Source: Dyella mobilis (GTDB lineage: Bacteria; Pseudomonadota; Gammaproteobacteria; Xanthomonadales; Rhodanobacteraceae). Taken from it: 64,000 bases of DNA. The DNA lies in the NCBI RefSeq assembly GCF_016904945.1, contig NZ_JADIKF010000040.1, forward strand, positions 1,278,953 through 1,342,952, given 5' to 3'. The notes under the pieces were generated by a model, which saw only the letters and a list, made by a program, of their open reading frames with translations, was not told the origin of the DNA and ran no database searches. Below are positions 1-8,216 of this stretch, one piece after another. Numbering within the stretch: position 1 is the first letter of the stretch; each line of letters begins with the position of its first letter. The position numbers and the translations under genes are program-made.

Positions 1-113
1 GGGTGTACCGCGTCAGCGCTGTGCGGGTGCGTCGCCCGCCGTTGTTTAAGTAATGGCGGCTTTGGCTGTGTTGCAGTCGCGCGCGCTCCGGCAGGAGCGC
101 GCGCCAACTCCGG

Positions 114-500
114 TCAGGGATGGTCGATCACCTTCAGGTGTTTCACTTCGTCCACGCAAACCTCGCGTAGACCGTTGGGCTGTGATCGGTGGATGGGGCA
201 AATCCGGAAATCGGCCTGCACCGCGTTGTCCAGCGTCAGGCGCGATCGCAGATTGTCGGGCATCCATTCGTGCTCCGATGGGCCGACCGCGTAAACCCGA
301 TGGCCACCCTGCTGCGTGATGCGGATCGCCGGTGTGCCGTTGCCTACCTGCACCCGGCCCGCCATCCAACGGCACTGTTGCGGCGCCTCCACCCTGCCGG
401 TACAGACGCCTTCATCGGCAGCGAAAGCGGCTTGCGGCCCAGCTAGCAGCAGGAAGCCCGCGCAAAGCATCGCGTGCCTGGTTTGCAGGCGTGTTCGCAT
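114..500 (-). CDS. Small secreted protein of unknown function
   Basis: A 128-residue protein that I do not recognise. Residues 1-27 form a typical Sec signal peptide (basic start, hydrophobic core, AFA cleavage site before ADEG), so the mature protein of about 100 residues should be periplasmic or secreted. It contains a few cysteines (near residues 33, 43, 100 and 115) that could pair in the periplasm, and no recognisable motif. It is the last gene of a minus-strand run: its start lies 36 bp beyond the stop of the large proline-rich gene, so the two are probably cotranscribed. The signal peptide and the consistent reading frame support it as real; function cannot be inferred. Confidence 0.7.
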   Translation of the reverse strand: MRTRLQTRHAMLCAGFLLLAGPQAAFAADEGVCTGRVEAPQQCRWMAGRVQVGNGTPAIRITQQGGHRVYAVGPSEHEWMPDNLRSRLTLDNAVQADFRICPIHRSQPNGLREVCVDEVKHLKVIDHP

Positions 501-536
501 AGTCGTTCACGGTCCTTGTCCACGTTGCCCATACGT

Positions 537-2486
537 TCAATGGAACTGGTCGCTCGCCGGTACCCACGACCCCGGCGCGGATGACGGCAGGCGCACCGGC
601 TTGGCCTGCTCCGGCGATGGCGGACAACTGGGCGGCATCGGGCCGCCACTGATACGCGCCGCGGCACATTCGGCATCGTTGTCCAAAGTTACCGGCGCCA
701 CCGACGACGCCTGGGTGGCAGACGCTGCGGGCGCCACCTTCGGCACCGATGCATTGGCGGTGGGCAGGTTGAGGCGATCGTAGATTTTCTGCGGCAGCGG
801 CGCGGCCGGCGGATCGGGATTGGTGCAGCCGAACAACGCCGACGGCAGCAACGGCGTCACCGCGCACTTGATGCGCACGCCCTTGGGAAGATTGAAGGTG
901 TGACTGACCGTGGTCTTTTCCACCGCGTGGCGCAGCGCGGTATCGACCGAGCTTTCGCCTTCCGGCGTCCAATACTGGTCGAAGCGCGTCGGCGTGTATT
1001 TGGGCAGATTGGTGTTGTGCGACATGATCTGCGTATCGCCACGGGGCTTGAGCTGGATATACGTGCCGTTGGGCGTGCCCGGCGTACCGCCGCCCTGCTC
1101 GCTCGCTGTACTGCCCGTACCGATGGCTGGCGAAGGCTGGGTGCCCTGGCCGTTGTTTTCCGCCTGCTGGGCCACGCCATTGGGCCGCCCAGGGTTGGCC
1201 GTCTCGCTGCCTTCGGGGGTGGCGTTCGGCGCCGTGCTGACGCTGCTTTCGCCGGGAGCGGCAGGTGCGTTCGGCGATACAGGGTTGTTGGCCGGCGACG
1301 CCGTTTCCGATGAGGATTGTTCTTGCGAAGGCGACGGGGCCGTTTTGCTCGGCGATGTCGAAGGCGTCGGCACCGCACTCAGTTGCGGTTGCACGGGCAC
1401 TGCCGGCGCGGCCAGTTTCGGCGCCTCCAGCGCTGGCATGGGAACCGAAGGCGTGAGGTTCGACGCAGGCACCGTCACCGGCGTGACTGGCACGGGCGCG
1501 AGCTGCGCCTGCTGCTGCGGCAGCGCGGCCGGCGACACGATCTGCTGCGCGACGCGCGGTGCACTGGGCGCTTCAAGCGGCGTTGCCGATGATTGCAAAT
1601 CCACCGTCGGCGCCGGTTGCGCCGGCATCGGAATCGGCTGCAACGCGGGTGCCGGTGGTGCCGCGGGAGCTGCCGCCGGCGCCACGGCCACTACGTTAGG
1701 CATCGGAACCGGCTGCAATGAAGGCTTGTCGACCGCCATCTGTGGTGGCGTCGCAGTCGGTGCCGATTGCGCCGGCTGCGTCGGCAGCGCGAGCGATGGC
1801 AATGGCGGCATCGGTTGCGTTCCTTCCGCCTGCGCCTTGCGCACGGGTTGAGGCTGGAAGGACGGCGGCACCGGTTGCGGCGCCTGTACCGCCTGCAGCG
1901 CGAGCGGAGGCGGCGGCACGCCGACCGGCTTGGCCTCGACCAGCGGCGCCGGCGACGGCTTGGGCAAGCTGATGGGCGGCAGCGGTGCCGCGACCGGCTT
2001 CGGCTTTTCCGCCGTCGCCGCGGTTTTGGTTTGCGCCACGACCGGCGGTTGCTTTGGCGCCGGTGCCGGCGGTTGTTGCGTCACAGCTGCGACGGGAGCG
2101 GCCGTGGAAGGCTCGTGCGTCGCATGCACCACTTGCGAGGTGTTTCCGCGATGCCGGGGACCGTGCTCCTTGGGCGGTACGCCGAGAATCGGCGGCGGCG
2201 GAGGCGGTGCCGGCTTGTTGGTGATCAAGCGCACTTGCAGCGCATTGCCTTTGGGCTCCGGCGGATTGGGCAATTCGTACGGCGAGCCCATGCTGGAGCC
2301 CAACAACACGATCAGATGCACCAGCAGTGCGCCGATGATGCCCGCCAGCTTCAGCAGATAATCGCGTGGGCGCTCACGCGTGCGCCGCCGATAGACGAGC
2401 GCCCAGGTCGTCGCGTCACGAGGCGATCGGATCACCACCGTGGGCGTGGTTCGGGCTGCTGGCTTGTCCGGTGGCAATGAAGGCAT
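537..2486 (-). CDS. Membrane-anchored proline-rich TonB-like protein
   Basis: A 649-residue protein with a cytoplasmic N-terminus of about 43 residues, one transmembrane segment (about 44-64, LLKLAG...LIVLLG), then a very long Pro/Ala/Gln-rich periplasmic stretch (about 90-400), a Ser/Asn/Gly-rich part, and a conserved C-terminal domain (about 480-580) containing GDTQIM, KYTPTRFDQYW, VEKTTVSHTFNLPKG and FGCTNPDPP. The topology is that of TonB or TolA energy transducers, but no classical TonB C-terminal YP motif is visible, so the function is open. The same N-terminal anchor and C-terminal domain occur in the shorter neighbour upstream (2581-3480), making the two paralogs. The proline stretch is long enough to span the periplasm. 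The antisense frames over it are shadows of the low-complexity GC-rich repeat. Confidence 0.75.
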   Translation of the reverse strand: MPSLPPDKPAARTTPTVVIRSPRDATTWALVYRRRTRERPRDYLLKLAGIIGALLVHLIVLLGSSMGSPYELPNPPEPKGNALQVRLITNKPAPPPPPPILGVPPKEHGPRHRGNTSQVVHATHEPSTAAPVAAVTQQPPAPAPKQPPVVAQTKTAATAEKPKPVAAPLPPISLPKPSPAPLVEAKPVGVPPPPLALQAVQAPQPVPPSFQPQPVRKAQAEGTQPMPPLPSLALPTQPAQSAPTATPPQMAVDKPSLQPVPMPNVVAVAPAAAPAAPPAPALQPIPMPAQPAPTVDLQSSATPLEAPSAPRVAQQIVSPAALPQQQAQLAPVPVTPVTVPASNLTPSVPMPALEAPKLAAPAVPVQPQLSAVPTPSTSPSKTAPSPSQEQSSSETASPANNPVSPNAPAAPGESSVSTAPNATPEGSETANPGRPNGVAQQAENNGQGTQPSPAIGTGSTASEQGGGTPGTPNGTYIQLKPRGDTQIMSHNTNLPKYTPTRFDQYWTPEGESSVDTALRHAVEKTTVSHTFNLPKGVRIKCAVTPLLPSALFGCTNPDPPAAPLPQKIYDRLNLPTANASVPKVAPAASATQASSVAPVTLDNDAECAAARISGGPMPPSCPPSPEQAKPVRLPSSAPGSWVPASDQFH

Positions 2487-2580
2487 GCGCGCCAGTGTAA
2501 TGGCCGCCGCGACATTTCTTGATGGCTTGACACACCGCTTCGCCCGCGGTGTGCGCCTGGATCAGTCCCAAAGTACGCCG

Positions 2581-3480
2581 TCAGGGCTGTTGCGGCGCCG
2601 CCGGCTGCCGCACGCTGGCAGCATGTGCGGGCGTATCGACCGGACAACCGTAAGGCAACGGCTTGCCCGATTTGTAGATGGCCATGCAGGTGGCGAGATC
2701 GGGCTTCGGCGGTGGCTTGGCATTTTTCAGCAGCGATGCCGGCGCCATGTTCAATCGTTCGTCGCCGTCGTTCGAGGGCGGCGGCGGCGGCGGATCGCCA
2801 CTGCAGCCGCCGGCCAGCGCTGCAATCGACACGCCGCAATGAATGCGAATGCCCTTGGGCAACTGGATGGTCTTGGACACCGTGGTTTTCTCCACCAGCT
2901 TGTGCAAGGCGTCGTCGATGGCATTGCCGGAGCTCTTGCGCCAGTAAGTATCGAGCTTGGTCGGCTTGTACTTGACCGGGTCCTGATCGCGCATGATCTG
3001 CGTATCGCCCTGCGGCGCGCGCTGCACGTAGTCGGCTTGCGGAGCAGCCGGCGCGCTGGAAGCGTTCGCCGGAAGAATGATGCGCCCGGTGCGGTCGAAC
3101 AGCACCGGCTGCGCCGTCGAGGCAGCCACTGCCGGTTGCGGCTGCGATGCCGGTATCGGAGCCGGCCCGGGCAGATGCAACGTCATGGCATTTTTCGCAA
3201 CGGGCTCGCGCGCGGGCCTCGGCGCGGCGGGCGGCGGTGGCGGAACCGCTAGCGGCGGCGGTGCGGTGCGCGTGCCGGCGCTACGCGTGATGAAACGCAC
3301 CTGGATGGCGTTATCCGTCTGCACTTGCACGACCTGCGGCCGGTACTGCCGCCGCGTGGGTTTCATTTCGTACCACAGCACCGCCAGGAAAAAGGCGTGC
3401 AAGAGCAGCGCGATCGCCAAGGCCGCCCACAGGCGGCGATGATCGCGCGGTGCTTTGCGCCAGCGCATCTGATGCAGCAT
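2581..3480 (-). CDS. Membrane-anchored proline-rich protein, short paralog
   Basis: About 299 residues from the ATG at 3480. It has a short basic cytoplasmic start, a transmembrane helix (about 17-37), a Pro-rich periplasmic region, and a C-terminal domain with GDTQIM, KYKPTKLDTYW, VEKTTVSKTIQLPKGIRIHCGV and GDPPPPPP, matching the C-terminus of the 649-residue neighbour 94 bp downstream. The reading frame stays open for another 126 codons to 3858, but most of that extension is translated MITE sequence (3611-3882), so I do not trust it. The stretch 3481-3610 (EDYIERPDQV...) looks partly coding and may be a remnant of a longer N-terminus. The start is therefore uncertain: ATG 3480 (or ATG 3468) gives a sensible anchor topology. 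Probably the first gene of an operon with the next two. Confidence 0.65.
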   Translation of the reverse strand: MLHQMRWRKAPRDHRRLWAALAIALLLHAFFLAVLWYEMKPTRRQYRPQVVQVQTDNAIQVRFITRSAGTRTAPPPLAVPPPPPAAPRPAREPVAKNAMTLHLPGPAPIPASQPQPAVAASTAQPVLFDRTGRIILPANASSAPAAPQADYVQRAPQGDTQIMRDQDPVKYKPTKLDTYWRKSSGNAIDDALHKLVEKTTVSKTIQLPKGIRIHCGVSIAALAGGCSGDPPPPPPSNDGDERLNMAPASLLKNAKPPPKPDLATCMAIYKSGKPLPYGCPVDTPAHAASVRQPAAPQQP

Positions 3481-3610
3481 GGCGCGCGTGGGGCCGTCGA
3501 ACGGACGCAGGCCGCGGTCGCTGCCCTCGGGCGGCGGAAACCAGCGGTGGTGTTCGACCTGATCGGGGCGCTCGATATAGTCCTCGGCGGGTAACGGCTT
3601 GGGGGAGATG

Positions 3611-3882
3611 CTAGGGCCTGTTAGCACTATTTTCGTAGCCCGCGTTGTCGTTGAGTGGCCGTCAGGTGGTAGTGCGCGGCACTGACTTGGCTGGCTGCCA
3701 AGCCGGTGCCGCGTGCTGCCGCATGGCGGCCACTCAACGGCAACTCTTCGGGCCGGGTCTGTTTGCCCGCCGTCCTGCGTCATCGCTCGGTCGTGTACGG
3801 ACGTACACTCCCTCACTCTTCCTTGGTCGGCGTGCAAACAGCTCCCGGCGCGGGCCACGAAAATAGTGCTAACAGGCCCTAG
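3611..3882. mobile_element. MITE-like element with 34-bp terminal inverted repeats
   Basis: The two ends are near-perfect inverted repeats: 3611-3644 starts CTAGGGCCTGTTAGCACTAT and 3849-3882 is its reverse complement with one mismatch. CTAG at both outer ends may be a 4-bp target duplication, as made by IS5-group transposases. A second inverted pair lies inside (CGTTGAGTGGCCG at 3649-3661, complement at 3727-3739). No transposase is encoded in 272 bp, so this is a non-autonomous element. It sits just upstream of the short proline-rich gene and keeps that frame open through its whole length. A shortened copy of its end is found at 6822-6840. Confidence 0.75.
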
Positions 3883-4132
3883 GACAGTGCCACACAGACC
3901 TTTCGCCGAGCCTCAGGTTCCCGCAGCACTCACACTGAGTTAACGTCTTCGCACTGCAACTTGACCATTGCCCGCAATGGGAGAACCCTACGGGCGCGGC
4001 CCAGCGCCGCCCTCCCGCCATGACCGCCCCTGCGTCCCGCACGCGAAGGACGACCATGACGGCCCGCCAAAATGCGCGGCCTCATGCGTTGCCAGCACGA
4101 TCCCGCGCCTCTTTCCAAAGGAGGGTCGCATC

Positions 4133-6172
4133 GTGTCCTACAACACGGAAAACATCCGCAACGTCGCGCTCGCCGGTCACGCCGGTACGGGCAAGACCAC
4201 CTTGTTCGAAGCCCTGCTGCAAGCTGGCGGACTGATCCAGAACCTTGGATCGATAGAGCGCGGCACCACGCAATCGGATACCGACGCGCAGGAAAAAGCG
4301 CGCGGCCACTCCATCGACAGTTGCATCGCCGGGATCGATCACGGCGACAGCCACATCAACCTGGTCGACACCGCCGGTTACGCCGACTTCCGCGGCGGCA
4401 CGCTGTCGGCTTTTTCCGCGGTGGAAACCGTCGCCATCGTCGTCAACGCCGCCAACGGCATCGAACACGGCACGCGCCGCATGATGGAGCGCGCCAAGGA
4501 GCGCGGTCTGGCCCGCTTGCTGGTGATCAACAAGATCGACACTGAAGTCGTGGATCTGTCCGCACTGGTCGATGCCTTGCGCGAGGAATTCGGGCAGGAA
4601 TGCCTGCCGATCAATCTTCCCGCCGACAACGCTGGCCGCGTGCTCGATTGCTTTTTCCATCGCGACGGCAAGACCGACTTTTCCTCACTCGCCGACGCGC
4701 ACCAGCAGATTCTCGACCAGGTGGTGGAAATCAACGAAACCACGATGGGCGATTATCTGGACAAAGGCGAAGACGCGCTGACTCCGCAACAGCTGCACGA
4801 CGCCTTCGAGCAATGCCTGCGCGAGGGCCACCTGGTGCCAATCTGCTTCGCCAGCTCGCGCACCGGCGCGGGCGTGCGCGAGCTGCTGGATGTGTTCGAC
4901 CGGCTGCTGCCCAATCCGGCCGAGGCCAATCCGCCGCCGTTCCGCAACGGCGACAACGTGCAGATCGCGGTCGATCCCAATCCCGCTTCGCACGTGGTCG
5001 CGGACGTGTTCAAGGTGATCAACGATCCCTTCGTCGGCAAGCTCGGCGTGTTTCGCGTGTGGCAAGGCACCATCCGCCGCGACAGCCAGCTCTACATCGA
5101 CGACAACCGCAAGGCGTTCAAGGTCGGCCACCTGTTCCGCCTCAACGGCAAGAGCCACGTGGAAATCGAACAGGCCATTCCCGGCGACATCGCCGCGGTG
5201 GCCAAGGTGGATGACCTGCATTTCGATGCCGTGCTGCACGATTCGCACGACGAAGACAGCATCCACCTGGAGCCCGTGCATTTCCCCCAGCCGATGTTCG
5301 GGCTGGCGCTGCAGCCCAAGCACAAGGGACAGGAGCAGAAACTTTCGCAGGCACTGACCCGGCTCACCGAAGAAGACCCCTGCTTCCGCATGGAGCATCA
5401 CAAGGAACTCAATGAAACGGTGATCCGCGGCCTGTCCGACCTGCATCTGAAGATCGTGCTGGAGCGCATGAAAGACCGTTACGGCGTGGAAGTGGTCACC
5501 CATCCGCCGCGCATTGCGTATCGCGAAACCATCGCCGGTTCCGCCGAAGGACATCACCGGCACAAGAAGCAGACCGGCGGCGCCGGACAGTTCGGCGAAG
5601 TGTTCCTGCGCGTGGACCCGCTCGAGCGCGGCGCCGGTTTTGAGTTCGTCGACGCGATCAAGGGCGGGGTGATTCCCGGCCAGTTCCTGCCGGCGATCGA
5701 GAAAGGCGTGCGCCAGGCGATGGAGAACGGTGCGGTGGCCGGCTACCCGCTGCAAGACCTGCGCGTAACCGTGTTCGACGGCAAATACCATCCGGTCGAT
5801 TCGAAGGAGGTGGCCTTTGTCAGTGCCGGCAAGAAGGCCTTTCTGGATGCGATCAGCAAAGCCCATCCGATCGTGCTGGAGCCGATCGTCGACGTCGAGG
5901 TATCGATTCCGGAAGACAACGTCGGCGACGTCACCGGCGGCCTGGCCGGCAAGCGCGCACGCATCATGGGCACCGATGCCAAGCGCGGCGGCGAACTGGT
6001 GATCAAGGCTCAGGCGCCCTTGGCAGAACTCACCGACTATCCCACCGAACTGAAAGCCATGACGGGCGGCCAGGGCCGCTACAGCCTCGACCTGAGTCAC
6101 TACGAACCGGTTCCGCCACCGGTGCAGCGGCAACTCAGCGATGCCTGGAAACCGAAACTGGAAGAAGACTGA
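4133..6172 (+). CDS. Elongation factor G-like GTPase (FusA2 type)
   Basis: A 679-residue translational GTPase. G1 reads GHAGTGKTT near residues 14-22 instead of the AHIDAGKTT of canonical EF-G; DTAGYADF (G3) and NKID (G4) follow, then EF-G domain II, the GGAGQFGEVFLRVDPLE region of domain IV and a C-terminal domain V ending in KLEED. The altered P-loop and the length identify the EF-G-like/FusA2 subfamily, whose role in translation is less well defined than that of EF-G. The start is GTG at 4133, because AAGGAGGG lies 8 bases upstream; the frame remains open to 3968 but that extension is non-homologous. No str-operon neighbours (rpsL, rpsG, tuf) are present, which also argues for the accessory paralog rather than the housekeeping fusA. 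Confidence 0.9.
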   Translation: MSYNTENIRNVALAGHAGTGKTTLFEALLQAGGLIQNLGSIERGTTQSDTDAQEKARGHSIDSCIAGIDHGDSHINLVDTAGYADFRGGTLSAFSAVETVAIVVNAANGIEHGTRRMMERAKERGLARLLVINKIDTEVVDLSALVDALREEFGQECLPINLPADNAGRVLDCFFHRDGKTDFSSLADAHQQILDQVVEINETTMGDYLDKGEDALTPQQLHDAFEQCLREGHLVPICFASSRTGAGVRELLDVFDRLLPNPAEANPPPFRNGDNVQIAVDPNPASHVVADVFKVINDPFVGKLGVFRVWQGTIRRDSQLYIDDNRKAFKVGHLFRLNGKSHVEIEQAIPGDIAAVAKVDDLHFDAVLHDSHDEDSIHLEPVHFPQPMFGLALQPKHKGQEQKLSQALTRLTEEDPCFRMEHHKELNETVIRGLSDLHLKIVLERMKDRYGVEVVTHPPRIAYRETIAGSAEGHHRHKKQTGGAGQFGEVFLRVDPLERGAGFEFVDAIKGGVIPGQFLPAIEKGVRQAMENGAVAGYPLQDLRVTVFDGKYHPVDSKEVAFVSAGKKAFLDAISKAHPIVLEPIVDVEVSIPEDNVGDVTGGLAGKRARIMGTDAKRGGELVIKAQAPLAELTDYPTELKAMTGGQGRYSLDLSHYEPVPPPVQRQLSDAWKPKLEED

Positions 6173-6310
6173 CCGCTGATTCGCCCATTGGAACGGCCGG
6201 GCGACGCAACAGCCGCCCGGTCGCCCTTGCACGTCGAACCTGCATTTCCCCTCCTGGCGCGAGCCATCAGGGTTTCGACAACACTATCGACACCACCTAC
6301 GGAGGGCCGC

Positions 6311-6814
6311 ATGAGTCGCGCCTTCGTCAAAGATCACGACGGCGATGCCCACGACGCATTGCCCGAGCTACCGCTGAGCGAACACCCCAACCACGTCACG
6401 CCACGCGGCATTGCGATACTGCGCGAGCGACTTGCCCAAACCCGGGAACGGCGCGATGAGCTGCAAGCCGGCGAGGACCAGACATTGGACCAGCGGCAGG
6501 AACTCGCAGCGCTGGAGCGCAAGCTGCGCTGGCTCACCGCGAGAGTCGACAGCGCCATCGAAATGGATCTTTCCAAACAACCGCGCGACCGCGTGGCATT
6601 CGGCGCCCTGGTTACCGTTGGCGGTACCGAGGGCGAGCGGCGCTGGCAAATCGTCGGCGAAGACGAGGCCGATGCCGAGCACGGATTGGTGAGTTATGTT
6701 TCCCCGCTGGCCAAGGCCCTGCTGGGGGCGCGCGTGGGCGATGAAGTGCGCTGGCGGCGGCCGGCCGGGGACGTGGTCATCGAGGTGCTGCAGATCGATT
6801 ACCCCGCCCAGTAG
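6311..6814 (+). CDS. GreA/GreB-family transcription elongation factor-like protein
   Basis: A 167-residue protein. Residues about 28-95 form a charged helical hairpin (ILRERLAQTRERRDEL...LERKLRWLTARVDSA), as in the coiled coil of Gre factors, and the C-terminal half (about 97-165, FGALVTVGG...WQIVGEDEAD...SPLAKALLGARVGDEV) is the FKBP-like domain that binds the RNA polymerase secondary-channel rim. Gre factors rescue backtracked polymerase; whether the acidic tip residues needed for cleavage stimulation are present is unclear, so an Rnk- or GreB-like anti-cleavage role is equally possible. ATG 6311 is chosen because GGAGG at 6301-6305 precedes it; the upstream extension to 6188 has no support. 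It stands alone 138 bp after the EF-G-like gene. Confidence 0.8.
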   Translation: MSRAFVKDHDGDAHDALPELPLSEHPNHVTPRGIAILRERLAQTRERRDELQAGEDQTLDQRQELAALERKLRWLTARVDSAIEMDLSKQPRDRVAFGALVTVGGTEGERRWQIVGEDEADAEHGLVSYVSPLAKALLGARVGDEVRWRRPAGDVVIEVLQIDYPAQ

Positions 6815-6850
6815 CCCCCTGCTAGGGCTTGTTAGCACTAGAAGCAGGGG
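6815..6850. repeat. Hairpin split by a MITE-end fragment
   Basis: The arms CCCCTGCT (6816-6823) and AGCAGGGG (6843-6850) are perfect complements. Between them lies CTAGGGCTTGTTAGCACTAG (6822-6841), which matches the terminal 20 bases of the element at 3611 at 18 positions. It could have served as a terminator hairpin between the convergent Gre-like and SET genes before insertion. There is no T-tract on either strand. Confidence 0.55.
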
Positions 6851-6864
6851 ACTGGTGTCGCCGA

Positions 6865-7332
6865 TCAGCGCTTGGGCTTGAGCAGCGTACCGGTGCACTT
6901 GGGCGAACCGCACAGGCACTTCCACAGCTTCTTCAGGCGCGCCGTGTGCGGCACCTCGAGCACGATGCCGTAATCGTAGGTGAGCTCTTCGCCCGGCTTA
7001 ATGTTGCGCCTGGCCTGGATCAGCACCTTGTCCTTGCGCGGATTGCCGGTTTCGTTTTCCTCGACCAGCGCTTCGCAATTGGGATCGCAGCTGTGGTTGA
7101 TCCAGCGCGCGATATTGCCCTTGCGGTTCGCATCGATGATGTAGTCGTCATTGAGCGTGAACAGGAAGGTGTGCCCCGTCTCGCCACCGTCGCCGTACAT
7201 CACGTCGGCTTCGTCGTGGGTCATCAGGGTGCCCTTGTACTGGATGATTTCCTCGCCCTTCTTGAGCGGAGCGACGGCAAACACACCATTGCCGTGGATG
7301 GGAGAGCGGCGAGCGGCGATACGACGGGTCAT
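6865..7332 (-). CDS. SET-domain lysine methyltransferase-like protein
   Basis: A 155-residue protein that is almost entirely a SET domain followed by a post-SET zinc motif. NHSCDPN (79-85) and ELTYDYG (116-122) are the signature SET segments that build the S-adenosylmethionine and lysine channel, and C139, C141 and C146 with GTLL form the post-SET cysteine cluster. SET enzymes methylate protein lysines; in bacteria the substrates are mostly unknown. No secretion signal is visible, so it probably acts in the cytoplasm. It is convergent with the Gre-like gene, transcribed alone, and followed upstream by a 351-bp intergenic region. The domain is unmistakable; the substrate is not deducible. Confidence 0.9.
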   Translation of the reverse strand: MTRRIAARRSPIHGNGVFAVAPLKKGEEIIQYKGTLMTHDEADVMYGDGGETGHTFLFTLNDDYIIDANRKGNIARWINHSCDPNCEALVEENETGNPRKDKVLIQARRNIKPGEELTYDYGIVLEVPHTARLKKLWKCLCGSPKCTGTLLKPKR

Positions 7333-7603
7333 GGGTTACCGGGAATCAAGGGACGCAATCTCCAATGATGCCTGCTCCGGGTGACATTGGGAATCGTGCG
7401 CTTGGCTCCGTTCCTTGCGTGCATCTGGGCGGTGTCGAATCTCAGCGACTGATCGATTTGCTCGCTCCCCCTGCTCTTGGAGCAAGAACGCGCCCCATCA
7501 CAACGCCCCCCACTTCGTCCCACGGGACTAGCTTTGCGTCGCAGGGAAGGGAGCACCCGGTGCCTGTCTACACGCATGCCAGGCTGTATAACCATCCGGG
7601 TTT

Positions 7604-7613
7604 CAAACGTTTG
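7604..7613 (+). promoter_or_regulatory. CAAAC-GTTTG palindrome (distal operator candidate)
   Basis: A perfect 10-bp palindrome, CAAACGTTTG, lying 46 bp upstream of a second copy with a 4-base spacer. The motif class matches the published PsrA (TetR family, fatty-acid responsive) half-sites, in which the spacer between CAAAC and GTTTG varies. Assignment is inferred from the motif only. Confidence 0.4.
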
Positions 7614-7650
7614 GGGTGTTGCGCCACCCCATTCCACCCTTCCCTTTCCC

Positions 7651-7674
7651 TGCTATATTCAAACAATCGTTTGA
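7651..7674 (+). promoter_or_regulatory. Extended -10 box with overlapping PsrA-like operator
   Basis: TGCTATATT (7651-7659) resembles an extended -10 element. It overlaps TCAAAC-AATC-GTTTGA (7659-7674), a perfect 6-bp inverted repeat placed where the transcription start would be, 10 bp before the lipoprotein ATG. The core CAAAC-N4-GTTTG fits the PsrA-type operator of beta-oxidation genes, which agrees with the acyl-CoA dehydrogenase that follows. A repressor bound here would block RNA polymerase. Confidence 0.5.
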
Positions 7675-7683
7675 GGTGATTCC

Positions 7684-8181
7684 ATGAAACGACTGCTCCA
7701 CGGATTGGCCATCGTCCTGCTGGTTTGCCTGCTGGCCGCGTGCGGACCGCAGCGCCAGAGCGTGTTCCCGCCCACCCTCACCCTGCAGCAGATGCGCGTG
7801 CAGCCGGATGGCACCTGGGAGCTGACTGTGCGCTTCCAGAACAACAGCTACACCGGCATGGACTACCAGTCGATCGAGGGCGAGCTGCAAGTTGCACAAG
7901 GCATTCCGGTGCGCCTGCACGCCAAGTTCGATCTGGGCATACCGTCCTTCGCCGGCGACGTGCTGCAGGTCAGCGTGCTGCCTACGCAGGCGATGAGCGA
8001 CGCGCTCAAGGCCGTCGCCGCCAAGGGTAGTGCGGGCTCATTGGCCTACACCATCAAGGGCATCGTGCACTGCACCCCCAATCTGGAAGACCACCCGGAC
8101 AACAAGAATCCGCGCGACTTCCCCTTCACCCACAGCGACTTCCTGTCGCCGGTACCCGGCATCGCCAACACGTACCGCTGA
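7684..8181 (+). CDS. Outer-membrane-type lipoprotein, LEA-like beta-sandwich
   Basis: A 165-residue lipoprotein: a hydrophobic signal (1-19) ends in the lipobox LLAAC, with Cys20 as the lipidation site; the next residue is Gly, not Asp, so sorting to the outer membrane is expected. The mature part (PPTLTLQQMRVQPDGTWELTVRFQNNSY) has the alternating pattern of a water-stress/LEA type-2 beta-sandwich, though this is pattern recognition rather than a firm assignment. It starts 4 bases after the PsrA-like palindrome ends, with GAGGTGATTCC as ribosome binding site, and is followed after 35 bp by an acyl-CoA dehydrogenase, so the pair is probably an operon. A role in lipid or envelope stress would fit but is not shown. 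Confidence 0.8.
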   Translation: MKRLLHGLAIVLLVCLLAACGPQRQSVFPPTLTLQQMRVQPDGTWELTVRFQNNSYTGMDYQSIEGELQVAQGIPVRLHAKFDLGIPSFAGDVLQVSVLPTQAMSDALKAVAAKGSAGSLAYTIKGIVHCTPNLEDHPDNKNPRDFPFTHSDFLSPVPGIANTYR

Positions 8182-8216
8182 CCGCCTGACCGCAATCGCC
8201 ACCAAGGATTTACGCC

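Larger units (their letters stand above)
7333..7683 (+). other. Intergenic region with divergent promoters
   Basis: This 351-bp stretch holds no credible gene. It separates the SET gene (minus) from the lipoprotein gene (plus) and must contain promoters for both. The plus-strand side carries two CAAAC/GTTTG palindromes and a good extended -10 box, described separately. Confidence 0.6.

Noticed and set aside
3645..3866. Short frames inside the MITE as a transposase fragment
   Set aside because: Only about 70 codons, no transposase motif, and the element has internal inverted repeats typical of a non-coding MITE.
3968..4132. N-terminal extension of the EF-G-like protein
   Set aside because: The extra 55 codons are Arg/Pro-rich, lack homology, and a good ribosome binding site precedes GTG 4133.
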